From Sabulicella rubraurantiaca (GTDB taxonomy: Bacteria > Pseudomonadota > Alphaproteobacteria > Acetobacterales > Acetobacteraceae), in assembly GCF_017355885.1 (NCBI RefSeq), contig NZ_JAFEUU010000008.1:1-64000 (forward strand): 64,000 nt of DNA, given 5' to 3'. Below are positions 44,780 through 55,160 of this stretch, piece by piece. A program made the translations under genes and the position numbers. Numbering within the stretch: the first letter of the stretch is position 1; each line of letters begins with the position of its first letter. The notes beneath the pieces are model-generated. The model was not told the DNA's origin, made no database searches, and saw nothing but the letters and a program-made list of their open reading frames with translations.

Positions 44780-45427
44780 CTACCTGTAGCCCATTCGCGC
44801 CAGGGCGTCGGCGCGGCAGCACTGATCACTACCCATCCCCATCTGGCATCCAGCCACGAAGTACCGAAACAGCGCTCGGCACGCGTCCTGATTGCGCTGA
44901 CTGCACTGTGCGGCCTGCATACGGGTCTGGTTGTCGGCTGTAGCCGGGACCTCGAACGGCGAGCACGAGCTTGGGCTCGGCAAAGGAGGAGGTGGCGGTC
45001 TCGCTGGTTCGTAGCGGGGCGCAGGCTGGGGCGGGGCCGGTGGAGGAGGCCGGAACATGATTTCCAACATCCGATCCATGGTCCTCTCCGCCACTTGGCG
45101 GCGGCAGTTCATGTTGGCCGTGAGCGCCGCCCCGAGCGCCTCTTGCGTCAGGCCCTCCCACTCTGCAGAGCCGATCCGCCCCGAGGCCGTGCCACCGAAC
45201 CGGAGCACCCTCGCGGCAAGGCTGTTCGTTTCAGCCCTGACTTCCGCCCCGAGTTGGGATTCGCTTATTCTGCCCCTCTGCTCGACGGTGGTGCACACGC
45301 GGGCAGCGTAGTTGCTGACATCAGCCATCAGCTCCCTCCGCGCCTCCGTCGACAATTGGGCGTCAGCCGGGGCGTGCCCGAAGAACAAGATCAGCGCAGT
45401 CACCACCAGCAGTCCCGACCGCGTCAT
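44780..45427 (-). CDS. Secreted hypothetical protein, Pro-rich middle, Cys-rich end
   Basis: 215 aa. Signal peptide LLVVTALILFFGHAPADA. A helical N-terminal half (ELMADVSNYAARVCTTVEQR) is followed by a Pro/Ala-rich linker (about residues 123-150), then a C-terminal stretch with five Cys (SSCSPFE; AAQCSQRNQDACR; VAGCQ; DQCCRAD), likely disulfide bonded. GAGGT precedes the ATG. Envelope protein of unknown role. Confidence 0.65.
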   Translation of the reverse strand: MTRSGLLVVTALILFFGHAPADAQLSTEARRELMADVSNYAARVCTTVEQRGRISESQLGAEVRAETNSLAARVLRFGGTASGRIGSAEWEGLTQEALGAALTANMNCRRQVAERTMDRMLEIMFRPPPPAPPQPAPRYEPARPPPPPLPSPSSCSPFEVPATADNQTRMQAAQCSQRNQDACRALFRYFVAGCQMGMGSDQCCRADALARMGYR

Positions 45428-45579
45428 GGCCGTACCTCAGACAGCAGTGCCAGAGTGCATGGTAAACTATGCGCTTGGCTCGCGCACCCGATTTTGCCTG
45501 GCGCGGCGTCGCCCCTGACTTGGCGCTGATCGTGCCCGAACACACATGTCGCCCGAGTTTTCGTGGCAGGAGCGACGTC

Positions 45580-45855
45580 ATGACATCTGACGCGTGGAGG
45601 CCGGCCCTGGACCGGCTGGTCACCCTTGGCCGAGCGCGAGGGTTTGTCACCGTGGACGAGATCAACACGACACTGCCGCAGCAGGAGGTTTTCCCGGGGT
45701 TCATCGAGCACGTCCTGGCCACCTTGTCGGAGGCGGGCGTGAACGTCACCGAGGGGGACGAGGACGGAGACGACGAGGAAGCCTTTGTCGAAAGCCCGCG
45801 CGGGCCTGCGCCTCTGCAATCCGGCGCAGAGGCGCCCTTGGAACCGGAGGCCTAG
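45580..45855 (+). CDS. Stand-alone sigma-70 region 1.1-like small protein, copy C
   Basis: 91 aa, acidic. ALDRLVTLGRARGFVTVDEI, then NTTLPQ, FIEHVLATLSEAGVNVTEGD: the helix order and the V-T-x-D-E-I-N signature of sigma-70 region 1.1 are clear. A second acidic run (EDGDDEEAF) and the tail ESPRGPAPL, SGAEAPL follow. AGGAG sits seven bases before the ATG. No region 1.2-4 follows. Its stop overlaps that of the convergent sulfatase by four bases. Longer and less diverged from sigma than copy A. Confidence 0.8.
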   Translation: MTSDAWRPALDRLVTLGRARGFVTVDEINTTLPQQEVFPGFIEHVLATLSEAGVNVTEGDEDGDDEEAFVESPRGPAPLQSGAEAPLEPEA

Positions 45856-47498
45856 GCGAGCCCGCGATATTGAAAGAACTCGTCAGGCGACATCACGTCG
45901 AGCTGCTTCGTGGCACCGGCCCTGATATAGCCGACGGCGGCCGCGTAGGCCTCCCAATCGGCCATCAGCTCCTTGAACTTGGCCGGCTCCTGCTCCGCAA
46001 GGTTGTCCATCTCGCGAGGGTCGGTGCGCAGATTGTAAAGGTGCCACTCATTCTCCCCATAGGGCGGCGGCACGAAGATCAGCTTCCAGCCATCCTTCAT
46101 GACGGTGCGGCACTCGAACATCTCGAAGCTCAGGGCGTCGAACGACCCACGCACGGGGTTCAGGGTGGCGCCCGTGAGGTAGGGCTTCCAGGACCGGCCG
46201 TAGAGCGGTGCCAAAGGCTTGCCATCGCGCTCGCCCGGTCGCCGGACGCCGACAAAATCGAGAATGGTGGGCGCGAGGTCCGTCACGTGCAGCAGCTGTG
46301 AGGTATCGACGCCGTGCCGGTGGATGCCTGGCCCGGCCAGGATCAGCGGAACCTGCGTGCCGCCCTCGTAGGTCGTGGTCTTGAAGTAGGAAAGCGGCGT
46401 GTTGGTCACCTCCGCCCAGCCACCGCCCAGGGACACGAAGGAGCCGATCCGCCCCATGTTCTCCATGCTGTTGTCGAAGTCGCGTTCGATCTGCTCCTCG
46501 GTGTTGGGCGGGTAGAAGTGCGGCTCCTTGGGGTTCGCCCCGTTGTCCGAAATGAAGATGACAAGGGTGTCCTCGAACTTGCCCTGCTGCTTCAGCAGGT
46601 CGAACACGCGGCCGATGTTGTGGTCGATGTTCTCGATCATGGCCGCATAGATTTCCATCTTGCGCGCCTGCGTCGCCTTCTCCTCTGCATCGAGGTCACC
46701 CCAGGCGGAGAAGAGGCCACTGCCCGGATTGCCGGGATGATCGGGGACCACGAGCCCCATCTCCTTCATCCGGGCCAGACGCCGGTCGCGGATGGCGTCG
46801 TAGCCTTCGTCATAGGCGCCCCGATAACGGTCGAGCCACTCGTCCGGCACCTGGATCGGGTCGTGGGGCGCGGTGAAGGCGAGGTAAGCAAAGAAGGGGG
46901 CGTCGTCCCCCTGCTCGGAGAGATAGCCGATCATCTTGTCGGTGTAGAAATCGGACGAGAAGAAGCCCTCCGGAAGTTCCTCAGTGACGTCCTTGCCATC
47001 CTCGTCGTAGCGGCTGTGGACCGCCTCCGCGCTGCTCAAGGGCCGGGCGTCGTGGAAGTGGCTGACGCCGCCCGCGAGAAACGAGAACACCCTCTCGAAG
47101 CCCCGGTCCTCGGGCCGGTAGCCCGGCAGCTCGCCCAGGTGCCACTTGCCCGCCATGTAGGTGCGATAGCCTTCGGCCTTCAGCACCTCCGCGATGGTCA
47201 GCGTCCGATGGTTGAGCGGCCCCTCGTAGCCGGGCTGCAGATACTGATTGGTGGCGTGGAAGGGCGGCATGTTGCCGAGCCCTGCCTGGTGGTTGTCCAC
47301 GCCCGTCAGGAGCATGGCGCGCGTGGGGGCGCACAGCGACGAGACGTGGAAGTTGCGGAACCGCACGCCCTTCTCCGCCAGGGCCTGGAGGACCGGCGTC
47401 CGGATCTCGCCGCCATAGGGCGCGATGTCGGAGAAGCCCATGTCGTCAACGACGATCAGCAGGATGTTGGGGCGCTTGTTCTGGGGGGTGTCTGGCAT
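45852..47498 (-). CDS. Sulfatase (arylsulfatase type, formylglycine-dependent)
   Basis: 548 aa from ATG 47498, with GGGAG seven bases upstream. KRPNILLIVVDDMGFSDIAP supplies the metal-binding Asp pair, and SSLCAPTRAMLLTG holds the CxPxR motif whose Cys becomes formylglycine. GKWHLG and a late DNGANPKEPHFYPP complete the family pattern. It frees sulfate from organic sulfate esters. No signal peptide is seen at this start, and no maturase gene lies nearby. It fits with the SulP genes in sulfur scavenging, by inference. Confidence 0.92.
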   Translation of the reverse strand: MPDTPQNKRPNILLIVVDDMGFSDIAPYGGEIRTPVLQALAEKGVRFRNFHVSSLCAPTRAMLLTGVDNHQAGLGNMPPFHATNQYLQPGYEGPLNHRTLTIAEVLKAEGYRTYMAGKWHLGELPGYRPEDRGFERVFSFLAGGVSHFHDARPLSSAEAVHSRYDEDGKDVTEELPEGFFSSDFYTDKMIGYLSEQGDDAPFFAYLAFTAPHDPIQVPDEWLDRYRGAYDEGYDAIRDRRLARMKEMGLVVPDHPGNPGSGLFSAWGDLDAEEKATQARKMEIYAAMIENIDHNIGRVFDLLKQQGKFEDTLVIFISDNGANPKEPHFYPPNTEEQIERDFDNSMENMGRIGSFVSLGGGWAEVTNTPLSYFKTTTYEGGTQVPLILAGPGIHRHGVDTSQLLHVTDLAPTILDFVGVRRPGERDGKPLAPLYGRSWKPYLTGATLNPVRGSFDALSFEMFECRTVMKDGWKLIFVPPPYGENEWHLYNLRTDPREMDNLAEQEPAKFKELMADWEAYAAAVGYIRAGATKQLDVMSPDEFFQYRGLA

Positions 47499-47532
47499 TG
47501 TCCGCTCCCGTCCATGCCCAAAGGGGTGGTTG

Positions 47533-48030
47533 TCAGCTCCCGGCGCCGTCCAGCCGGACCTCGACCCGCCGGCTTTCCAGGTCCTCCATGCCTGGCGTCG
47601 GACCGCGGCTCTCGCGGCGCAGCCGGCTCGCCGGCACGCCGTCGGCCACCAGGAAGTCATAGACGACGCGGGCGCGCAGCCGGGCCAACAACACGTTCGC
47701 TTCCCCGGTCCCCCGCGGGGAGGCGTATCCCACAATCCTCAATCGAGCCGCAGGGCGCGCCTTGGCCCGCTCGGCAAGCTCGCGCAGGGCCACCATCGCC
47801 GGATCGTCCATGGCGGCCGACCAGGAGGGGAAGAAGACCGGCAGGGCAGACCGTCTCACCACAAGGGGGCCGGCCTCCCCTGGCGCTGTCGAGGCCGAAG
47901 GGAGCACTTGTGTGGTGCCAGGGACGGCAACGGCTTTTCCAGGGGACACGGCGACCAGAGCTTCATTCTGGGAGGCGCAGGCCGCGAGGGCAGTTATCGC
48001 CAAGGCAGCAAGGACGGAAGCAGGGCGCAT
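47533..48030 (-). CDS. OmpA-like domain lipoprotein
   Basis: 165 aa. A signal with lipobox LAAC (about residue 18) anchors it to the outer or inner membrane. The C-terminal half is OmpA-like: ALRELAERAKARPAARLRIV, then GYASPRGTGEANVLLARLRA, with the Asn and Arg that contact peptidoglycan. It is 34 bp upstream of the sulfatase and may be co-transcribed. A tether to the cell wall is the likely role. Confidence 0.82.
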   Translation of the reverse strand: MRPASVLAALAITALAACASQNEALVAVSPGKAVAVPGTTQVLPSASTAPGEAGPLVVRRSALPVFFPSWSAAMDDPAMVALRELAERAKARPAARLRIVGYASPRGTGEANVLLARLRARVVYDFLVADGVPASRLRRESRGPTPGMEDLESRRVEVRLDGAGS

Positions 48031-48125
48031 GGCGGAATCCCTCTCGGCCTTCGGATGATCCTCGCCTCAGGCGGGTTTGACGCGCAAGGGATCAAACGCG
48101 CCCCTGGGCGGAGTGTTTGACGGCC

Positions 48126-48605
48126 ATGGAGATCAGCTCCTTCGGCCCAGCCCACCTTTCATGGGCGGACACCTTGCTGCGGATCGGTGCCGCGCTGCTG
48201 TTTTCACTCGCCCTGGGGGTCGAGCGCTTCGTGCACAAGAAGCCGATCGACTTCCGCCCCTTTGTCATCATCGCGCTGGGAGCCTGCGTTCTGATGATGG
48301 GCATCGTCGAACTGGCCTACCGGACCGACGACCCGCAGCTGTCCATCGACCCGGCCAAGGTGGTGAGCGGTATCCTGACCGGCATCGGCTTCATCGCTGC
48401 GGGTGCCCTGTTCCGCGAGAAGCAAACGGTCCACGGCGCGGGCTCCGCGGCGTCCATTCTGGGAGCGGGCGCCATTGGAATCACTTGCGGCATGGGCTTT
48501 CTCTGGCTGGCCGGGCTTTTCAGCCTCGGCGTCGTTCTTGTGCTGGTCCTTAGCCGTCCCTTTACCGATGACTACATGGTGAAGTCAGACCCCAACCAAG
48601 AATGA
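48126..48605 (+). CDS. MgtC/SapB family membrane protein
   Basis: 159 aa. ADTLLRIGAALLFSLALGVE, then RFVHKK and FRPFVIIALGACVLMM, then VVSGILTGIGFIAAGALFRE, match the MgtC/SapB N-terminal membrane domain with about four to five helices. GAGSAASILGAGAIGITCGM is the family's conserved last segment. It lacks the soluble C-terminal domain of true MgtC. ATG 48126 is chosen over an in-frame TTG. Role in ion or stress response is inferred from the family. Confidence 0.85.
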   Translation: MEISSFGPAHLSWADTLLRIGAALLFSLALGVERFVHKKPIDFRPFVIIALGACVLMMGIVELAYRTDDPQLSIDPAKVVSGILTGIGFIAAGALFREKQTVHGAGSAASILGAGAIGITCGMGFLWLAGLFSLGVVLVLVLSRPFTDDYMVKSDPNQE

Positions 48606-48776
48606 CAGGATCGGTGACTTGGATTGAGCGGGACGCTCGAACGGCGAGTTTCTTGCGTAAGAAAGCGGAAGACCGTTATACTTCCCCTCAAGCCGACGAA
48701 GCTGGCAGCCAACTTGGGGACGCTGATTGCAGAACGTCCCTGAAGCATCGTCAACAGTCGCGCGGAGTGTGCCGTC

Positions 48777-49427
48777 ATGCGAAGGCTCACCGGATTATCG
48801 CCAATCTTATTCGCGATCTGCTTTGCTGCGGCCGTGTGCCGCCCCGCATCCGCTGGGGAATTACAAGGTCCCTTCTGGGTGCAAGACTCCATTCACCAGA
48901 TGGAAGTGCTCTTCGTTCACCCGGGTCCGATCACGGGGCGTGATCAACACATTTTCCGTCCCACCACCGGGGTTTCGGTCCGATCGCCGCACGGGTTCTG
49001 GGAATTCTTTCAGGTCCGGTTTGACGAGCATCCGGGCCCAGGTTTGGACAGCGTTTTCACGAATGGATCGATGTTTCGTCATCTCGTGGGGCCGCATGAG
49101 AAGAATGCCGGTGATCCGTTCAGTTTTTCCCTGTCGGTTCCACTTATTAATCCGATGCGGCCGCCTGGCGGCTTTTTGTACAGGGTCGAGACGGAAGAAA
49201 GAACGGACCATTTGACCGATGAGGGCGAAACGCATCACGATTTTTGGAGAGCATTTTTGGGGGCTCGTCTTGATGCGAACAACCAGATCCGCGATTACAT
49301 TCTAAGGGTGGAGGCTCAGCACGTTCCCGTGACTGAGCCAGCTTCCTTTGGTCTGTTGGGTCTCGGCCTGCTCGGACTCGCCGCCATCTGGCACCATTAT
49401 CGGATGGGTCCGCGTCCCCATCCGTAG
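48777..49427 (+). CDS. PEP-CTERM exported protein
   Basis: 216 aa. A signal peptide (LTGLSPILFAICFAAAVCRPASA) and a C-terminal tag VTEPASFGLLGLGLLGLAAI followed by a basic end. The middle has FQVRFDEHPGPGLDSVF and HHDFWRAFLGARLD. The body is not recognised. With the gene at 6851 it is the second PEP-CTERM-like protein; the exosortase must be elsewhere. Lower GC than neighbours. Confidence 0.8.
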   Translation: MRRLTGLSPILFAICFAAAVCRPASAGELQGPFWVQDSIHQMEVLFVHPGPITGRDQHIFRPTTGVSVRSPHGFWEFFQVRFDEHPGPGLDSVFTNGSMFRHLVGPHEKNAGDPFSFSLSVPLINPMRPPGGFLYRVETEERTDHLTDEGETHHDFWRAFLGARLDANNQIRDYILRVEAQHVPVTEPASFGLLGLGLLGLAAIWHHYRMGPRPHP

Positions 49428-49561
49428 CGCTATCACGAATGCACTTCGCTAGGGCCCCCAGGTCGCAACTGCCCCATCAAGCCAGTGTTGCTGTGCTGCG
49501 GCCTTTCCGGGCCCAGCGCCCTTGGCGTCGCACCACGGCACAGCCGCCTGGAGGGTCATTC

Positions 49562-49987
49562 ATGACCATATTCGACAAGCTCGACCGCTACGTCCCCCAT
49601 GCGTTGGCGGTGCTGCGCATCGCGACCGCCATCATCTTCATGCTGCACGGCACGCAGAAGCTGTTTGGCTTTCCCGCTCCACCGAGCAGCGGACTTCCTG
49701 AGGTCTTCACGCTGTTCTGGATCGGGGCCGTGATGGAGTTCGTGGGCGGACTGCTGATCTTGCTTGGGCTGCTCACACGGCCGGTGGCCTTTCTTCTCGC
49801 GGGTGAGATGGCCGTGGCCTATTGGATGTTCCACGCGCCACGGAACTTCTACCCCACGCTCAACGGCGGGGACGCGGCCATCCTCTACTGCTTTGTTTTC
49901 CTGCTCCTGGTCTTCACCGGGCCGGGGGCTTGGAGCCTGGATGGTGCGCGGGGGGCAAGGGCTGGCCGAACAGCCAAGTTAGCTTGA
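49562..49987 (+). CDS. DoxX family membrane protein
   Basis: 141 aa, four membrane helices. ALAVLRIATAIIFMLHGTQK, then FGFPAP, and FTLFWIGAVMEFVGGLLILL, then LTRPVAFLLAGEMAVAYWMF, follow the DoxX pattern. GGAGGG precedes the ATG. It ends nine bp before the AI-2E gene on the same strand. DoxX proteins are linked to redox homeostasis; the exact reaction is unknown. Confidence 0.88.
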   Translation: MTIFDKLDRYVPHALAVLRIATAIIFMLHGTQKLFGFPAPPSSGLPEVFTLFWIGAVMEFVGGLLILLGLLTRPVAFLLAGEMAVAYWMFHAPRNFYPTLNGGDAAILYCFVFLLLVFTGPGAWSLDGARGARAGRTAKLA

Positions 49988-49996
49988 GACTAGGCG

Positions 49997-51022
49997 ATGC
50001 GCGGCGCTTTCATCACGGATCGCAGCCGCGCGCTTCTGGTGGCGCTTTCTGCCGCCCTCCTTGCCGTAGCGGCGTGGCAGCTTTCGAACGTGCTCCTGCT
50101 GGGCTTTGGGGGCGTGCTCGTGGCCGTGCTGTTGCGCAACCTGGCCGTCGGGCTTGCAGAGCGGACGCGGCTGTCCACTGGATTGGCGCTTACCGCCGTG
50201 GTGCTCGTGCTGATTGGGCTCTCGGCTGGCTTCGTGCTCTCGGTGGGGCCGCGGGTCGCCGAGCAGTTCGGGGAGTTGTGGCGCACCTTGCCGGGGGCAA
50301 TGGCGCAGTTCCGGACTTTCCTTGAGCGCTTCGACTGGGGGCGAGAGCTGGTCGAGGCAGGCGTCGGGCCCAAACCGGCCACCCTGGTCAGCCTGGCCAC
50401 CGGCCTGATTGGCACGATCTTCAACGCCCTCTCGGATCTCCTGCTCGTCGTGGCGGTGGCGCTGTTCCTGGCCGCCGACCCCGAGCCCTACCGCCGTGGC
50501 CTTCTGCGCCTCGTGCCGCTCCCGCGGCGGGCGCGGGCAGGGGAGGTGCTCGATGAACTCGGCGCCGGGCTGTGGCGCTGGATTCTGGGACAGTCGCTTG
50601 CCATGCTCATCGCTGCGGTCGCCACGGCCGCCGGGCTGATGCTCCTGGGCATTCCCCTCGCGCTCGCGCTGGGCATCCTGGCGGGGCTGCTGAACTTCAT
50701 CCCCTATCTCGGCCCCATTCTCGCTGGTGCGCCGGCCGTGCTGGTGGCCTTTGCCCAGGGGCCGAACGACGCCCTCAAGACGCTGGCCCTCGTGGTCGTC
50801 ATCCAAAGCCTCGAGGGCTATGTCGTGACCCCGCTGCTGCAGCGCCGCGCTGTCGCCATTCCGCCAGCCCTTGGCATCCTCGCTATCGTGGGTCTTGGCG
50901 TCCTGTTCGGTACCTATGGCGTGCTCTTCGCGACGCCGCTCCTGCTGATGGCGATGATCCTCCTGCGGATGCTCTATGTCGAGGACGCCCTCGGCGATCG
51001 CGATGGGGACGAGGCGCTGTAA
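49997..51022 (+). CDS. AI-2E family transporter
   Basis: 341 aa, about seven to eight membrane helices. SNVLLLGFGGVLVAVLLRNL, FLAADPEPYRRGLLRLVPLP, GLLNFIPYLGPILAGAPAVL and VVTPLLQRRAVAIPPALGIL are landmarks of the UPF0118/AI-2E fold. Such proteins export or exchange small molecules or ions; the AI-2 role is not general. It forms a two-gene unit with doxX. Confidence 0.9.
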   Translation: MRGAFITDRSRALLVALSAALLAVAAWQLSNVLLLGFGGVLVAVLLRNLAVGLAERTRLSTGLALTAVVLVLIGLSAGFVLSVGPRVAEQFGELWRTLPGAMAQFRTFLERFDWGRELVEAGVGPKPATLVSLATGLIGTIFNALSDLLLVVAVALFLAADPEPYRRGLLRLVPLPRRARAGEVLDELGAGLWRWILGQSLAMLIAAVATAAGLMLLGIPLALALGILAGLLNFIPYLGPILAGAPAVLVAFAQGPNDALKTLALVVVIQSLEGYVVTPLLQRRAVAIPPALGILAIVGLGVLFGTYGVLFATPLLLMAMILLRMLYVEDALGDRDGDEAL

Positions 51023-51169
51023 TCGGATGCACGGCCTCCTCGCGGGGCCATTCCTGAAAGGGTTGTCACGGTAAATGCCGTGACATGCAAAAAAGGCGCG
51101 CCGCATGCTCCGGCAAGTAGCTCATTCCGCGACTGACAAGCGAAGATCGTCAATGCTGGAGGATGTGTC

Positions 51170-53131
51170 TTGCAAAAGCCGATCCTGGGAAGCTCGGACG
51201 CGGATGACCTGGCATCCCGCCCCGGAGCGATAGGCCGTCGCAGCGTTCTTGCCGGCACGGCGGTTGCGGGGGCTGCATCGCTCGTGGCCGATCAGGCCGT
51301 TGCGCAGGCGCAGCCCGGCGACGCTTCGCCACGGGCTTCGGCAATGCCAGGGCGTGGAGGCCTGCTCCGCCCTCAGCGGAACCAGCATCGGGAGGTTTTG
51401 GACATGTCCGGCCTCTGGCGCTTTCAGCTGGATCCGCAGGAAGAAGACGAGGGGGCGGGCTGGACCCGCGCCCTGCCCGCATCGCGCATGATCCCGGTGC
51501 CATGCAGCTGGAACGACCTGTTCGACGACGCCAGGGATCATCTTGGTCTCGCCTGGTACCAGACCGAGGTCTGGACGCCGTCCGCTTGGCGCAGTCAGCG
51601 CGTGTTCCTTCGCGTCGGCTCGGCGAACTACGCCGCCAAGGTCTGGGTCAACGGCACGGTCGTCGCCGAGCATCAGGGCGGGCATTTGCCCTTTGTGGCC
51701 GGTATCAGCGCGCAGCTCGTGTGGGACCGCCCGAACATCATCGCCATCACGGTCGAGAACAAGCAGCTTCTTGGTCGCGTTCCGCCAGGCCCGGGCGAAG
51801 GGGGTGGTGGGGTGGCTGGCGTGCTGGGCGGATACCCCGCGACCACCTACGACTTCTTTCCCTACGCCGGGCTGCATCGGCAGGTCTGGCTTTATGCGGT
51901 TCCGGCCGAGGCGCATATCGACGACGTTACGGTGACAACGACAGTCGAAGGCAGCGACGGTGTCGTCCGCGTCAGGGTCGATGCCGTTGGAGATTACGCT
52001 GGCCGGGGCAGGGTCCGGCTGAACGACACCGAGGCAGATCTCGCCTTCCAGGCGGGCGCCGCCGAAGCCACCCTCCGTGTCCCCTCTGCCCGTCTCTGGG
52101 GACCGCGCGACCCGCATCTCTACCCGCTGACCGTCATGTTGGTGGACGGCCAGGGACGCGCCACCGACAGCTACTCCCTTGAGATCGGCATCCGCACCGT
52201 CGAGGCACGTGGCGGCCGACTGCTGCTGAACGGCGAACCGGCCACGTTGCGGGGCGTCGGCAAGCACGAGGACTTCCCTCTGCACGGCCGCGGCCTCGAT
52301 CTGCCGATGTGGGTGCGGGACTATGAGTTGATGCGCTGGATGGGGGCCAACTCCTACCGCACCACGCACTACCCGTACGCCGAAGAGGCCATGGATCTTG
52401 CTGATCGGCTCGGCTTTCTCGTCATCAACGAGATCCCGGCCGTCGGCCTGAATTTCGGCGATGGGCCAGACGCGAACGCGCAGCGCCTCGAGCAGGCAAT
52501 GCGGCAGATCCGCGAACTGATTGCGCGCGACAAGAACCACCCGAGCACGATCATCTGGAACATCGCCAACGAGCCCTTCGCTGGCGAGATCGGCGTCAAT
52601 CAACCCGAGGCCGTGGAGGCAGGTACGAGGTTTTTCCGGCAACTCAACGCCGAGGCGCATCGCCTCGATCCGACGCGGCCGACCATGCTCGTTGGCGTCA
52701 TGGGCGGCCCGCCTGAGTGGTTGGATATCGGCGATGTGGTCGGCATCAACCGCTACTATGGCTGGTACACGCACCCAGGGCAGCTTGATGCGGCGGTGCG
52801 GGTGCTGGAAGCAGAGTTGGATGATCTGCACCGGCGCTTCGGCAAGCCCATCGTGATGACCGAGTTCGGCACGGACACGTTGCCGGGTCACCATGCGAAC
52901 CCGCCAGAGATGTGGTCGGAGGAGTATCAGACCGAGTTCATCCGCCGCTATCTCGACGTTGCGGCGGCCCGACCCTTCATGGTGGGCATGCATGTCTGGA
53001 ACTTCGCCGACTTCAAGACCGGCCAGGGCACCATGCGCGCGGCAGGCATGAATTTCAAAGGCGTGTTCACCCGCGATCGGCGGCCCAAAGCAGCTGCGCA
53101 CTTCCTGCGCTCGCGCTGGGTGGAGCGGTGA
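51170..53131 (+). CDS. GH2 beta-glucuronidase-like glycosidase, Tat-exported
   Basis: 653 aa. Signal with twin Arg (GRRSVLAGTAVAGAASLVA). The sugar-binding jelly roll (YQTEVWTP, VFLRVGSANYAAKVWVNGTV) and the TIM barrel follow. The acid/base is Glu in IIWNIANEPFAGE, and the nucleophile Glu in MTEFGTDT. The start is TTG 51170, with GGAGG nine bases upstream. It cleaves glucuronide- or galactose-like bonds on the outside. Its tail, with the next gene, is duplicated at 34638-35095. Confidence 0.9.
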   Translation: MQKPILGSSDADDLASRPGAIGRRSVLAGTAVAGAASLVADQAVAQAQPGDASPRASAMPGRGGLLRPQRNQHREVLDMSGLWRFQLDPQEEDEGAGWTRALPASRMIPVPCSWNDLFDDARDHLGLAWYQTEVWTPSAWRSQRVFLRVGSANYAAKVWVNGTVVAEHQGGHLPFVAGISAQLVWDRPNIIAITVENKQLLGRVPPGPGEGGGGVAGVLGGYPATTYDFFPYAGLHRQVWLYAVPAEAHIDDVTVTTTVEGSDGVVRVRVDAVGDYAGRGRVRLNDTEADLAFQAGAAEATLRVPSARLWGPRDPHLYPLTVMLVDGQGRATDSYSLEIGIRTVEARGGRLLLNGEPATLRGVGKHEDFPLHGRGLDLPMWVRDYELMRWMGANSYRTTHYPYAEEAMDLADRLGFLVINEIPAVGLNFGDGPDANAQRLEQAMRQIRELIARDKNHPSTIIWNIANEPFAGEIGVNQPEAVEAGTRFFRQLNAEAHRLDPTRPTMLVGVMGGPPEWLDIGDVVGINRYYGWYTHPGQLDAAVRVLEAELDDLHRRFGKPIVMTEFGTDTLPGHHANPPEMWSEEYQTEFIRRYLDVAAARPFMVGMHVWNFADFKTGQGTMRAAGMNFKGVFTRDRRPKAAAHFLRSRWVER

Positions 53132-53158
53132 GGGTGTCGGCCAGAGAGGTCCATTGTG

Positions 53159-53440
53159 ATGATGCGTGAGCAGAGCAAAGTTTGGGTCGCAGGCATCGTT
53201 GTCAGCGCAACGGTCTTCGTTGTCGCTGCGATCCTTGCGGACCGGGCACGACGGAGCGAGGCCGCATCCAGGGCCAGTTCCCTTCGCCATGCTGCCGTAC
53301 GGCATCACAGCAACATCCGGCCGGCAGGCCCCGAGGCGATGCAATCGCCGCCCCACGAGCCCTGGGACGAGGTAGACGAGGCCTCTGACGGTTCGTTCCC
53401 GGCGAGTGATCCGCCGAGCTTCTCTCGGACTGGGGCCTAG
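53159..53440 (+). CDS. Small membrane protein with FPASDP motif, copy 2
   Basis: 93 aa, one N-terminal helix (VWVAGIVVSATVFVVAAILA), basic segment, acidic tail with [20 protein letters not shown]. Nearly the same as the copy at 34814, including a shared GH2 tail just upstream. Start ATG follows an in-frame GTG. It begins 27 bp after the GH2 stop and likely shares its transcript. Function unknown. Confidence 0.72.
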   Translation: MMREQSKVWVAGIVVSATVFVVAAILADRARRSEAASRASSLRHAAVRHHSNIRPAGPEAMQSPPHEPWDEVDEASDGSFPASDPPSFSRTGA

Positions 53441-53443
53441 GAT

Positions 53444-53566
53444 GCCGAGATCGGCTTCAGCATGCGCGCTTGCCTCGCGCTGTGGCTTGAGGAAGGGCGG
53501 CAAGGCCAGATATCCGCCCAGATCCTCCACGGGCTCGCCCGTGGCGGTCTCGGTTGGAAGCTTCAT
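53444..53566 (-). pseudogene. C-terminal fragment of a ring-cleaving-dioxygenase-like VOC protein
   Basis: 41 codons: TATGEPVEDLGGYLALPPFL, then KPQREASAHAEADL. The full-length VOC gene at 56879 ends AVDEPVEALGEKLVLPPFLE, then PRRAAIESKLKPI, at the same place. Only the tail remains, with no VOC core. It lies three bases after the FPASDP gene, convergent to it. A second shuffled gene end in this region. Confidence 0.6.
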
Positions 53567-53640
53567 CCACGAGGCGGGCGGGATCGGGATGCGAGAGCCG
53601 GGACGGGGCGCTAAACCCAGCTCTCGCAGAGGCGGTGCCC

Positions 53641-55061
<1,421 letters not shown>

Positions 55062-55160
55062 CCGAGCCTTCCTTCGCTGTGGGTTGCGGCCTTGAAGCGT
55101 GAGGCTGGGCCTCTCCCACCCGATATGAGGCTTGCGGAATGGTTCAAAAACCGAAAACCT

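Noticed and set aside
46314-48080. Long plus-strand frame over the sulfatase and OmpA-like genes
   Set aside because: It is antisense to two well-supported genes and has shadow-like composition.
51122-53566. 814-codon minus-strand frame antisense to the GH2 gene
   Set aside because: GH2 is supported by catalytic motifs and a ribosome site; only the first ~40 codons of this frame (53444-53566) resemble a protein and are listed as a fragment.
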